Shown here: piece by piece, positions 54,782 to 62,717 of the stretch
Position numbering within the stretch: the first letter of the stretch is position 1
Layout: each line of letters begins with the position of its first letter
Position numbers and translations under genes: made by a program
NCBI GenBank assembly: GCA_905198865.1
Contig: CAJKEB010000003.1
Span: 1-64,000 of the forward strand
DNA length: 64,000 nt
Source: an uncultured Eubacteriales bacterium
Lineage (GTDB): Bacteria > Bacillota > Clostridia > Monoglobales > Monoglobaceae
Reading direction: 5' to 3'
Notes under the pieces: generated by a model
What the model was told of the DNA's origin: nothing
The model's database searches: none
The model's input: only the letters and a program-made list of their open reading frames with translations

Positions 54782-54789
54782 AATTGTAA

Positions 54790-54820
54790 GGGTTTTAGAG
54801 GACTTTGTCCTCTGAAACCC
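54790..54820 (+). terminator. intercistronic hairpin between pflB and pflA
   Basis: GGGTTTTAGAGGAC (54790-54803) pairs with GTCCTCTGAAACCC (54807-54820), 14 bp with one G-U pair and a TTT loop, followed by ATGTTTTTGG. It could be a partial terminator that reduces pflA relative to pflB, or it could protect the pflB mRNA 3' end. Confidence 0.65.
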
Positions 54821-54838
54821 ATGTTTTTGGTGAGTGTC

Positions 54839-55612
54839 ATGCAAGATATAAACAAGAACAATGATTTTGAAAGCTTTACAATCGGAAATATTCATTCTTT
54901 TGAGAGTATGGGCAGCGTTGACGGTCCCGGCATAAGAACGGTTGTTTTTATGCAGGGCTGTCATTTGCGCTGCGCCTTTTGTCATAACCCCGATACATGG
55001 CAGTTTACAGAAAATCATGCGGTCAGAAGCTGTGACCTGATGGAGAAAATATTGAGGTTTAAGCCGTACTTTGATTCGTCGGGCGGCGGCGTAACATTTT
55101 CGGGCGGCGAACCGCTCTTGCAGGCGGATTTTCTTTTGGACATGCTGAAGCGCTGCAAAGCAAACGGAATTCATACTGCGATAGACACTTCGGGCGTCGG
55201 ACATAAGGGTAAAAAACGATTCAGACCGGATTATGCTGAAATATTAAAGTATACGGATTTGGTACTGCTGGACGTAAAACATACAAATCCCTCAGCTTAT
55301 AAAAATTTGACAGGGCTTGATATGGGTTATTTTCTTGAGTTCAAAGAAGCGCTGCGATCTGCTAAACCTGAGGTCTGGATTCGTGCGGTGATCGTTCCCG
55401 GGATAAATGATAATCATGATTATATTAATTCACTAATTGAGTTCACGAAGGATATTCCTAACGTAAAGAGATATGAGCTGCTGCCGTATCATACGCTAGG
55501 TGTGAACAAGTACAAGGAGCTTGGCATAGGATACAGGCTTGAAAAAGTAAAGCCGATGGATAAAGCTAAAACAGCAAAGTGGGAAGAGGAGCTGAACGAA
55601 ATACTAAAATAA
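54839..55612 (+). CDS. pflA: pyruvate formate-lyase activating enzyme
   Basis: About 257 residues. A radical-SAM enzyme that creates the Gly radical on PflB. FMQGCHLRCAFCHNPDTW near 40-57 contains the CxxxCxxC cluster motif; VTFSGGEPLLQADF near 80-93 and TAIDTSGVG near 113-121 bind S-adenosylmethionine and substrate. ATG at 54839 has GGTGAG four bases upstream; an earlier ATG at 54821 lies in the hairpin tail. Placed 57 bases after pflB. Confidence 0.95.
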   Translation: MQDINKNNDFESFTIGNIHSFESMGSVDGPGIRTVVFMQGCHLRCAFCHNPDTWQFTENHAVRSCDLMEKILRFKPYFDSSGGGVTFSGGEPLLQADFLLDMLKRCKANGIHTAIDTSGVGHKGKKRFRPDYAEILKYTDLVLLDVKHTNPSAYKNLTGLDMGYFLEFKEALRSAKPEVWIRAVIVPGINDNHDYINSLIEFTKDIPNVKRYELLPYHTLGVNKYKELGIGYRLEKVKPMDKAKTAKWEEELNEILK

Positions 55613-55634
55613 TGAGTCTTGTATAAAATTTTCC

Positions 55635-55663
55635 TTGACACGGCGGTCACTTCGGTTTATAAT
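55635..55663 (+). promoter_or_regulatory. promoter of tRNA-Arg
   Basis: Full consensus: TTGACA (55635-55640), 17-base spacer, TATAAT (55658-55663), 14 bases before the mature tRNA. Confidence 0.88.
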
Positions 55664-55677
55664 ATTTAAGGTTAGAT

Positions 55678-55752
55678 GCCCCCGTAGTAAAGAGGATATT
55701 ACAAGCCCCTCCTAAGGGTTAGTCATCGGTTCGATTCCGGTCGGGGGTGCCA
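55678..55752 (+). tRNA. tRNA-Arg (anticodon CCU)
   Basis: 75 bases folding as a full cloverleaf: 7-bp acceptor stem (GCCCCCG with CGGGGGT, first pair G-U), 4-bp D-stem (GTAA/TTAC), 5-bp anticodon stem (AGCCC/GGGTT), loop CTCCTAA giving anticodon CCT, and T-arm with TTCGATT. The discriminator is G and the CCA end is encoded. It reads AGG codons. Confidence 0.95.
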
Positions 55753-55776
55753 CGTCGCAGCAAACTGCGCTGCATT

Positions 55777-55807
55777 CAAAATGCCCGCTCATTGAGCGGC
55801 ATTTTTT
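55777..55807 (+). terminator. terminator after tRNA-Arg
   Basis: AATGCC-CGCTC pairs with GAGCG-GCATT (one bulged C) around ATT, followed by TTTTTTA. It ends about 25 bases after the tRNA. Confidence 0.78.
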
Positions 55808-55832
55808 ATATGCTCCGTTGCTGCTCCTTTTT

Positions 55833-55910
55833 CGCAAAAGGTCACGACAAGTCGCTCGGCTCGTTTGCGAGCGCACTCGCTGTCGCTTTGTTGCCTACCA
55901 ACCTTTTGCG
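55833..55910. repeat. nested palindromic element
   Basis: Three concentric inverted repeats: CGCAAAAGGT (55833-55842) with ACCTTTTGCG (55901-55910), CGACA (55845-55849) with TGTCG (55881-55885), and GCTCG with CGAGC around TTTG (55859-55872). It looks like a small palindromic mobile or cruciform element between the tRNA and tcdA. Short open frames cross it but have no ribosome binding site and are not called as genes. Confidence 0.6.
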
Positions 55911-55960
55911 AGTAAGTGTCTTACGGCGCAAAGTATCTTTTTTGTCATGTTTTCACTTGC

Positions 55961-55989
55961 CGGAGCAAAGTTCGCTTTGCTCCGTTTTT
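55961..55989 (+). terminator. second terminator before tcdA
   Basis: CGGAGCAAAG and CTTTGCTCCG form a perfect 10-bp stem on a TTCG tetraloop (55961-55984), then TTTTTC. Confidence 0.85.
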
Positions 55990-56015
55990 CTTTCTCAAGA
56001 AAAACATCCGCCCGC

Positions 56016-56045
56016 TTGACATACTCAGCAGGGTAGTGATATAAT
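56016..56045 (+). promoter_or_regulatory. promoter of tcdA
   Basis: TTGACA (56016-56021), 18-base spacer, TATAAT (56040-56045), 80 bases before the start codon. Confidence 0.8.
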
Positions 56046-56125
56046 TCATAAGGTTTTCAAGCATTAGCTGTATATAATTTGATGCGGCTTGGAACATTAT
56101 AAATTTTTAAAGGCAGGCGAAATAA

Positions 56126-56881
56126 ATGTTAAACCAATTTTCAAGAACTCAGCTTCTTCTGGGCGAGGACGGCATGGAAAAGCTTTATAATTCACATGTT
56201 GCCGTGTTCGGCATAGGCGGCGTAGGAGGATACGTTGTGGAGGCGCTTGTCAGAAGCGGCGTAGGAACAATTGATATATTTGATGACGATAAGGTTTGCC
56301 TTACCAATCTCAACAGACAGATTATAGCAACAAGGGAAACCATCGGCGAATACAAAGTGGACGTGATGAAGAAAAGAGCGATGTCGATTAATCCTGATAT
56401 TACGGTCAATGCTCACAATTGTTTTTATATGCCCGATAATGCGGATAACTATGATTTTTCAAAGTATTCATATATTGTTGATGCCATTGATACGGTTACC
56501 GGGAAGATTGAACTTATCATGCGAGCAGACGCAGCAAATACGCCAATTATCAGCTGTATGGGTGCGGGAAACAAGCTCGACGCGTCACGGTTTGAAGTAG
56601 CGGATATTTATGAAACCTCAATGTGTCCGCTGGCAAGAACAATGCGGCGTGAGCTGAAAAAACGCGGAATTGAGAAATTAAAGGTGGTTTACTCAAAGGA
56701 AAAACCGATACGGCCGGTTGAGGATATGAGCATAAGCTGCCGAAGCCATTGCGTATGTCCGCCGAATACTGAGAGAAAGTGTACTGCGCGGCGTGATATT
56801 CCGGGCAGCGTAGCGTTTGTTCCGGCAGTAGCGGGTTTAATTGCGGCAGGTGAGGTTATAAGAGATTTAACAGAGAAATGA
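56126..56881 (+). CDS. tcdA: tRNA threonylcarbamoyladenosine dehydratase
   Basis: A 251-residue E1-like/ThiF-fold enzyme of the TcdA (CsdL/YgdL) family, converting t6A37 of tRNA to the cyclic form ct6A with ATP. VAVFGIGGVGGYVVEALVRSG near 22-42 binds ATP; DIFDDDKVCLTNLNRQI near 50-66 and YIVDAIDTVTGKIELI near 114-129 are family blocks. CRSHCVCPP with later Cys near 210-220 may be a metal or structural site. AAAGGCAGG precedes the ATG. Monocistronic. Confidence 0.9.
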   Translation: MLNQFSRTQLLLGEDGMEKLYNSHVAVFGIGGVGGYVVEALVRSGVGTIDIFDDDKVCLTNLNRQIIATRETIGEYKVDVMKKRAMSINPDITVNAHNCFYMPDNADNYDFSKYSYIVDAIDTVTGKIELIMRADAANTPIISCMGAGNKLDASRFEVADIYETSMCPLARTMRRELKKRGIEKLKVVYSKEKPIRPVEDMSISCRSHCVCPPNTERKCTARRDIPGSVAFVPAVAGLIAAGEVIRDLTEK

Positions 56882-56882
56882 T

Positions 56883-56915
56883 AAAAGCTGCTGCGATTAT
56901 TACGCAGCAGCTTTT
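56883..56915. terminator. bidirectional terminator between tcdA and proC
   Basis: AAAAGCTGCTGCG (56883-56895) and CGCAGCAGCTTTT (56903-56915) form a perfect 13-bp stem with T-runs on both strands, serving two convergent genes. Confidence 0.9.
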
Positions 56916-56923
56916 GATATTTT

Positions 56924-57718
56924 CTATTTACTCATCAGATCCGCCTTGTTTACACAAGCGTCAATTGCCTTTTGAACAGATGCGCGGAAGCCGTTGTTTT
57001 CAAGCTCACATACGGCTGCAATAGTAGTTCCGCCGGGTGAGCATACATTGTCCTTAAGCTGCATCGGATGTTCGCTGCTTTCAAGTACCATTTTGGCACT
57101 GCCTTCAACAGCTTTTGCGGCAAGCTTCAGCGAAACAGCCTTTGGTATGCCATACTTTACTCCGCTGTCAGCCATTGCGTCAATTAACATATATATGTAT
57201 GCAGGACTGCTGCTGTGTAATGCAATAGCGGCATTCATATATTTCTCGTCAAGTCTTACCGTTTCACCTACTCCTGATAGGATTTCTTCAACCATATCAG
57301 CTTCTTCAGGTGTTACGTTTTCGTTTGGGGTTATGACTGTCATTCCGCAGCCGACAAGCGCCGGTGTGTTAGGCATGGTGCGGATTATTTTCTTGCCGCT
57401 GCCGATACCTTTGTTAAGTGCATCAAGCGTTATTCCTGCGGCAATCGAAATATATATCTTATTATCAAGTCCTTTGAGTTCTTTAAAAATCTCAGGCATA
57501 ATATTCGGCTTAACCGAGAGAACAATAATATCGACTGTGTTCTCTGTTTCTGAAACCGATGTACAGCTGCAAACTCCAAGCGTCTTACTGAGCTTATCAA
57601 GCTGGGCAGTGTTAACATCAAATACATATACATCGGAGGGCTTAAACTTGCCGGAGCTGATTAATCCGGACATTAAAGCCGTTGCCATATTTCCGCCGCC
57701 GATAAAACCAATAGTCAT
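56924..57718 (-). CDS. proC: pyrroline-5-carboxylate reductase
   Basis: A 264-residue enzyme catalysing the last step of proline synthesis with NAD(P)H. IGFIGGGNMATALMSGL at the N-terminus binds the nucleotide; VLSVKPNIM near 67-75, IIRTMPNTPALVGCGMTVI near 110-128 and DNVCSPGGTTIAAV near 220-233 are family blocks. The usual SGSGPAY substrate loop reads HSSSPAYIY here, a mild departure. Last gene after aspartate aminotransferase and purB on the minus strand. Confidence 0.94.
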   Translation of the reverse strand: MTIGFIGGGNMATALMSGLISSGKFKPSDVYVFDVNTAQLDKLSKTLGVCSCTSVSETENTVDIIVLSVKPNIMPEIFKELKGLDNKIYISIAAGITLDALNKGIGSGKKIIRTMPNTPALVGCGMTVITPNENVTPEEADMVEEILSGVGETVRLDEKYMNAAIALHSSSPAYIYMLIDAMADSGVKYGIPKAVSLKLAAKAVEGSAKMVLESSEHPMQLKDNVCSPGGTTIAAVCELENNGFRASVQKAIDACVNKADLMSK

Positions 57719-57782
57719 AATATCATCTCCAAATTTATTTCACGAACCGGATTCCCCATGTCGAAATATAGAAATTTAGTAT

Positions 57783-59210
57783 TTAAACTGTGAGTTCAAC
57801 CTCGTCTGCAATATCGTTATCACTCAGAACGGGGTCAACATAATCGCTGATAAACTCTTCAACCTGGCTTACGCAGCGGCCGATAAAGTTTTCAGGCTTT
57901 AATATCTTGTCAATATCTTCATGTGTAAGATTAAACGCCGGGTCGGCAACAATTCTGTCGATTAAGTCATTCTCTCCGCCCTGCTCTTTAACTACGCGGC
58001 CTGCGTCCATCGAATGTTTGCGGATGAGCTCGTGAAGTTCCTGCCTGTCACCGCCGTTTTTAACAGCGTCCATCATAATGTTCTCAGTTGCCATAAACGG
58101 AAGCTCTGACATAATGCGCTTTTCGATAACCTTTGGATATACGACAAGACCTGAAGCCACGTTCATGTAAATATTAAGTATTGCGTCAACAGTCAGGAAC
58201 GCCTCAGCGACACTGATACGCTTGTTTGCCGAGTCGTCAAGCGTTCTTTCAAACCACTGAGTAGAAGAGGTAATAGCCGGATTAACAGCGTCCACAATTA
58301 CGTATCTTGCAAGTGAGCAAATACGCTCGCTGCGCATCGGATTACGTTTGTATGCCATAGCAGACGAGCCTATCTGCGACTTTTCAAACGGTTCTTCAAT
58401 TTCCTTAAGATGCTGAAGAAGTCTTATATCATTAGCAAATTTATATGCGCTTTGCGCAACACTGCTGAGTACGGAAAGCATTTGATAGTCAATCTTTCTC
58501 GAATATGTCTGACCGGATACGGGATAGAACTTGTCATAACCCATCTTTTCGCAGATCTTTTTGTCGAGAAGCTTTACCTTTTCGATATCGTTATCAAACA
58601 GCTCCATAAAGCTTGCCTGTGTACCCGTTGTACCTTTGCAGCCGAGCAATGACTTGCGGCTCAGCTGGAAGTCTATGTTTTCGAGATCCATGATAAGCTC
58701 CCAAATCCATAGAGAAGCACGCTTTCCAACCGTTGTGAGCTGTGCGGCCTGAAAGTGTGTAAAGCCGAGAGTCGGCAGGTCTTTGTATTTAAATGCAAAA
58801 TCCTTAAGCAGGGAAATGACCTTTAATACCTTTGTTCTGATAAGCTCAAGGGCTTCGTTCATAATTATCAGGTCAGTATTGTCGCCGACATAGCATGATG
58901 TAGCGCCGAGGTGTATGATACCCTTAGCCTTGGGACATTGCTGACCGTAAGCATAGACATGCGACATAACATCGTGGCGCACCTCTTTTTCGCGTGCCTG
59001 TGCAACTTCATAATTTATGTCGTCCATGTGTTCTTTAAGTTCATCGACTTGCTCCTGAGTTACATTGAGCCCGAGCTCCATTTCGGATTCTGCGAGAGCA
59101 ACCCATAGCTTTCTCCATGTCTTGAATTTTTTATCAGGCGAGAAGATATATTTCATCTCATCACTTGAATATCTTGAATTTAACGGGCTTTCATAAACGT
59201 TTTTGCTCAT
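57783..59210 (-). CDS. purB: adenylosuccinate lyase
   Basis: A 475-residue fumarase/aspartase-superfamily enzyme acting twice in purine synthesis (SAICAR to AICAR and adenylosuccinate to AMP, releasing fumarate). IIHLGATSCYVGDNTDLI near 98-115 and the signature SSAMAYKRNPMRSERI near 285-300 with the catalytic Ser are present. GAAAGGAAAA precedes the ATG. It follows the aminotransferase after 61 bases. Confidence 0.94.
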   Translation of the reverse strand: MSKNVYESPLNSRYSSDEMKYIFSPDKKFKTWRKLWVALAESEMELGLNVTQEQVDELKEHMDDINYEVAQAREKEVRHDVMSHVYAYGQQCPKAKGIIHLGATSCYVGDNTDLIIMNEALELIRTKVLKVISLLKDFAFKYKDLPTLGFTHFQAAQLTTVGKRASLWIWELIMDLENIDFQLSRKSLLGCKGTTGTQASFMELFDNDIEKVKLLDKKICEKMGYDKFYPVSGQTYSRKIDYQMLSVLSSVAQSAYKFANDIRLLQHLKEIEEPFEKSQIGSSAMAYKRNPMRSERICSLARYVIVDAVNPAITSSTQWFERTLDDSANKRISVAEAFLTVDAILNIYMNVASGLVVYPKVIEKRIMSELPFMATENIMMDAVKNGGDRQELHELIRKHSMDAGRVVKEQGGENDLIDRIVADPAFNLTHEDIDKILKPENFIGRCVSQVEEFISDYVDPVLSDNDIADEVELTV

Positions 59211-59271
59211 ATAATTTTTCCTTTCAATCTTTCTGCAAACAGAATTTATTGCATTATAATTAATAAAATTA

Positions 59272-60498
59272 TTAGTCCTCGTTATCTATAAACTGGATTT
59301 CGGAACATTCGCCCTTCAAGTATTTTTCTATTCTGTCAAGACCTGTAGTAATGCTTTCAAGTGAAGTAGCGTAGGATAATCTGACGTATCCGTCGATGCC
59401 AAAGCCCTCACTCGGAACCATTGCAACGAGCGCTCTGTCAAGAATATCGGTGCAAAGCTCGCTTGCGGTATTTATCATCTTGCCGTAATGCTCCTTGCCA
59501 AGAACTTCTTTAACGTTCATAAAGATATAAAAAGCGCCGTGCGGATTAAGACAGCTGAGACCGTCGATTGAGTTAATACGCTTTACCATATAGTCACGGC
59601 GTGATTTGTATTCCTTCTTCATGTCGTCAATAATGCTCTGGTCGCCGTTTAATGCTTCAACAGAAGCAAACTGTGCGATTGAGCAAGGATTTGATGTGGA
59701 GTGGCTCTGGAGACTTGAAGCAGCTTTTGCAATCTGTGAGTTTGCGGCAATATATCCGATTCTCCAGCCTGTCATGCAGTAAGCCTTTGCCATACCGTTC
59801 ACAATAATTGTCAGGTCTTTTATTTTGTCGCCGAGTGTTGCGATATTTACATGCTCACCTTCATACACGAGCTTCTCATAAATTTCATCAAAAATGACGT
59901 AAATATTATTCTCAACGCAAACTTCAGCTATTTCCTCAAGCTGTTGTCTTGTGTAAACCATACCTGTCGGGTTGCTGGGGGTGTTAAGAACCAATGCTCT
60001 TGTCTTTGGGGTTATGGCAGCCTTGAGCTGATCAATTGTGAATTTGAACTCATTTTCTTCGGTAGTGTTAATATAAACAGGAACACCGCCGGCAAGTTTG
60101 ACCATCTCAGGATAGCTGACCCAATAGGGAGCAGGGATAATAACCTCGTCGCCGGGGTCGCAGATGCACATAAAGGTGTTTGTCAGCGAGTGCTTGCCGC
60201 CGTTACTGACCACAATATTTGCAGTAGTATATTCAATTCCCGTGTCACGCTTGATTTTATCGCAGATTGCCTGCTTTAAGTCAAGTGTTCCCGACGCAGG
60301 AGTATAACGTGTAAAATTCTCATTAATTGCCTGAATACCGGCATTTTTGACATTTTCAGGTGTGTTAAAATCAGGTTCGCCGGCACCGAATCCGACAACG
60401 GGTATACCGTCGTTTTTCATCTTCTTAAACTTGGAGTCAATTGCAAGTGTAGGTGACGGACTAACATTTTTAGCTTTTTCTGAAATAAATAATGACAT
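59272..60498 (-). CDS. class I aspartate aminotransferase
   Basis: A 408-residue fold-type I PLP enzyme. The PLP Lys is in NGMAKAYCMTGWRIGY near 240; GAGEPDFNTPENVK near 38-51, PAPYWVSYPEM near 125-135, and LNTPSNPTGMVY near 170-181 are typical of the AspB/Ib subgroup that makes aspartate from oxaloacetate and glutamate. GGAGG precedes the ATG. First gene of this group with its own promoter. Aspartate feeds PurB's substrate, which may explain the grouping. Substrate preference cannot be proven from sequence. Confidence 0.9.
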   Translation of the reverse strand: MSLFISEKAKNVSPSPTLAIDSKFKKMKNDGIPVVGFGAGEPDFNTPENVKNAGIQAINENFTRYTPASGTLDLKQAICDKIKRDTGIEYTTANIVVSNGGKHSLTNTFMCICDPGDEVIIPAPYWVSYPEMVKLAGGVPVYINTTEENEFKFTIDQLKAAITPKTRALVLNTPSNPTGMVYTRQQLEEIAEVCVENNIYVIFDEIYEKLVYEGEHVNIATLGDKIKDLTIIVNGMAKAYCMTGWRIGYIAANSQIAKAASSLQSHSTSNPCSIAQFASVEALNGDQSIIDDMKKEYKSRRDYMVKRINSIDGLSCLNPHGAFYIFMNVKEVLGKEHYGKMINTASELCTDILDRALVAMVPSEGFGIDGYVRLSYATSLESITTGLDRIEKYLKGECSEIQFIDNED

Positions 60499-60544
60499 AA
60501 TCTACCTCCGCTGTATTCTTATAATAACTATTTTAATATATAGC

Positions 60545-60573
60545 ATTGTAAAATGCAATGACATATTTCACAA
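60545..60573 (-). promoter_or_regulatory. promoter of aspartate aminotransferase-purB-proC
   Basis: Minus strand: TTGTGA (60568-60573), 17-base spacer, TACAAT (60545-60550), about 45 bases before the ATG. Confidence 0.68.
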
Positions 60574-60656
60574 ATTTTTTGTAAAAAACATTGAAATTTC
60601 TCACATTTAAAATATTTGTGCGTTTTTGAGTATTTAAAACAACGCTGAGCGCGGCG

Positions 60657-61052
60657 CTATAATCCGCTCAAATCAAAGAAAGCGTTTTCTATATGATTTA
60701 TCTCGGCAGTGACAGGATTACCGTCACTGTCGTTCTTATAGTACACTTCAACAACGTCAAATCGTATTTGATATTCATATGGATTTTCGAGCAGAAACTG
60801 CCTTGCGGTACGCACCAGACTTTTTAGCTTTGTTTTGCCGATACTCTCTGCCGCAAGCCCGAACTGCTTGCCGCTTCGTGTTTTGACTTCGGCAAATACA
60901 AGAGTATCGTTTTTTAAATCAAGAGCTATTATGTCAAGCTCACCGTGCGTTCCGTAATAATTTTGCGCTATTATTTCATAGTTTTTGTTTATTAAATACT
61001 TTGTGGCTTCGTTTTCACCGAATTTGCCTGTGGATTTTTTGCTTACACCCAT
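60657..61052 (-). CDS. yraN: YraN family protein (UPF0102), predicted endonuclease fold
   Basis: A 131-residue restriction-endonuclease-like protein. GENEATKYLINKNYEIIAQNYYGTHGELDIIALD near 14-47 and LVFAEVKTRSGKQFG near 51-65 carry the GE...D...EVK pattern typical of this fold. The biological role is unsettled; it nearly always follows rnhB, as here. It starts 21 bases after the rnhB stop. Confidence 0.9.
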   Translation of the reverse strand: MGVSKKSTGKFGENEATKYLINKNYEIIAQNYYGTHGELDIIALDLKNDTLVFAEVKTRSGKQFGLAAESIGKTKLKSLVRTARQFLLENPYEYQIRFDVVEVYYKNDSDGNPVTAEINHIENAFFDLSGL

Positions 61053-61073
61053 TTTTACACTTCCGAGCTTATA

Positions 61074-61715
61074 TTATTTGTTAATTCCGAGTACTTTATC
61101 GGTCATAAAGGTCTTTCTGTGAATAGGCTGAACGCCGAATTTCCTGATAGCCTCAATATGTTTTTTGGTACCGTAACCCTTGTGCGCGTCAAGACCGTAT
61201 TCGGGATATTCTTTTGCAAGGCTCACCATATATCTGTCTCTTGTTACCTTTGCAAGTATTGAGGCTGCAGCAATAGTCTGTGAATTTGCGTCGCCCTTTT
61301 TTATGTACAGGCTATTTACATCGTCAAAGTCAATATTGTCATTGCCGTCTACAATTAAAATATCAGGCTTGACTGCAAGGTCGTTTACTGCGTTCTGCAT
61401 TGCCAGATGAGTTGCCTGACGAATATTTATTTCATCGATTTTGTCCTGAAATATAAATTGAACAGAGTATGCCAAAGCTGCGTCTATTATATCATCATAC
61501 AGCTTTTCACGCTTCTTTTCGGACAGTTTTTTCGAGTCATTAACTCCGTCGATTATAAGGCCGTTTGGCAGAATCACCGCCGCTGCGCAGACGGGACCTG
61601 CAATAGGTCCCCTGCCGGCCTCGTCAATACCGCAGATAAATTCATAACCGTCTGAGATTAAATCTTTTTCATATTTCAGCATATCAATGTTTTCTTTATT
61701 ATTAGCTTTTGTCAT
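61074..61715 (-). CDS. rnhB: ribonuclease HII
   Basis: A 213-residue enzyme that cuts RNA in RNA-DNA hybrids and removes single ribonucleotides from DNA. ICGIDEAGRGPIAGPVCAAAVIL near 27-49 holds two catalytic acids; DILIVDGN near 117 and ASILAKVTRDR near 150-160 hold others. GGGG lies about eight bases before ATG 61715. Part of lepB-rbgA-rnhB-yraN. Confidence 0.95.
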   Translation of the reverse strand: MTKANNKENIDMLKYEKDLISDGYEFICGIDEAGRGPIAGPVCAAAVILPNGLIIDGVNDSKKLSEKKREKLYDDIIDAALAYSVQFIFQDKIDEINIRQATHLAMQNAVNDLAVKPDILIVDGNDNIDFDDVNSLYIKKGDANSQTIAAASILAKVTRDRYMVSLAKEYPEYGLDAHKGYGTKKHIEAIRKFGVQPIHRKTFMTDKVLGINK

Positions 61716-61746
61716 AAAAAATACCCCACATTTCTTTAATCTGACT

Positions 61747-62619
61747 TTACGGCAGTTCCAGAGTTATTCTGCCGATTGAGGCGCTGCGGAAGTCGTTTAA
61801 GACAATGTTTGCAGCTCTGAAGGTGTCAATCTCGCCGCCTGAGATAACGCAGCCGCGTTTTCTGCCGATTGCCTCTAAAAGCTCATATTTATTTAATTCC
61901 CGTGCGTCATCGTTTAACTTGTATCCAGCAATTATTTCATCTGTATAGTTTTCCTTAAGCAGACCGAGCAGCTCATAGGCAAGGTCCTCGACGTCTAATA
62001 TTTCATCTTTTATACCGCCGGTAAACGCAATTTTTCTGCCCACGTCTTCACTTTCAAACTTTGGCCAGAGTATGCCGGGAGTGTCCAGCAGCTCATACTT
62101 GCCGGCTATTCTGATCCACTGTTTTGTCTGTGTGATGCCGGGTCTGTCGCCTGTCTTTGCTGCCGCTCTTCCGGAGAGTCTGTTTATAAATGATGACTTG
62201 CCGACATTTGGTATGCCTATTACCATCATTTTGACAGCATGTCTTTGGATTCCGCGTGCTTCGTCACGTTTGAACTTATCGGCAAGTACAATGTTTATCG
62301 CTTTGTCAAGAGAATTCTTTAAGCCTTTTCCTGACTGACTGTCGGCGGCAATTGCGGTTATGCCGTTATTTTTGAAATAATTCAGCCATTTTGAAGTTGC
62401 ATTACTGTCAGCGATGTCGGCTTTGTTAAGCACAACAATTCTCGGCTTACGTGATATGATTTTATCAACGTCCGGATTTCTTGATGACAGAGGAAGTCTT
62501 GCGTCAACGAGTTCAATTACAAGCTCAACGAGTTTCAGATTATCCTGAATCATACGCCTTGTTTTTGCCATATGTCCCGGGAACCATTGAAGCTGGTATC
62601 TGTTGTTTATATTATCCAT
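61747..62619 (-). CDS. rbgA: ribosome biogenesis GTPase RbgA (YlqF)
   Basis: A 290-residue circularly permuted GTPase needed for late 50S assembly. LQWFPGHMAKTRRMI near 9-23, VLNKADIAD (G4) near 58-66, GIPNVGKSSFINRL (G1) near 135-148 and LLDTPGILWPKF (G3) near 175-186 appear in the permuted order, followed by an ANTAR-like C-terminal domain. AAGGA precedes the ATG. Fourth ribosome-assembly or rRNA factor group in this window. Confidence 0.95.
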   Translation of the reverse strand: MDNINNRYQLQWFPGHMAKTRRMIQDNLKLVELVIELVDARLPLSSRNPDVDKIISRKPRIVVLNKADIADSNATSKWLNYFKNNGITAIAADSQSGKGLKNSLDKAINIVLADKFKRDEARGIQRHAVKMMVIGIPNVGKSSFINRLSGRAAAKTGDRPGITQTKQWIRIAGKYELLDTPGILWPKFESEDVGRKIAFTGGIKDEILDVEDLAYELLGLLKENYTDEIIAGYKLNDDARELNKYELLEAIGRKRGCVISGGEIDTFRAANIVLNDFRSASIGRITLELP

Positions 62620-62670
62620 TATATATATTTTGTCCTTTCTGAATTTTTGATTGCAAATTATTTAACTCCC

Positions 62671-62706
62671 TAAAAATAATCGGTATTGCATTCCTGCAAT
62701 ACCGAT
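62671..62706 (-). terminator. terminator after lepB
   Basis: ATCGGTATTGCA and TGCAATACCGAT form a perfect 12-bp stem on a 4-base loop, followed on the minus strand by TATTTTTA. It ends lepB before rbgA, so rbgA needs readthrough or its own unseen promoter. Confidence 0.85.
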
Positions 62707-62717
62707 ACTGTCATGTA

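Noticed and set aside
55747..56036. Two overlapping frames of 72 and 90 codons after tRNA-Arg
   Set aside because: They run through two terminators and a palindromic element, lack ribosome binding sites and have no family resemblance.
56994..57779. 261-codon open frame on the plus strand opposite proC
   Set aside because: It is the antisense shadow of proC, whose protein has full family motifs; the plus frame has no ribosome binding site and a low-complexity Ser/Ile-rich product.
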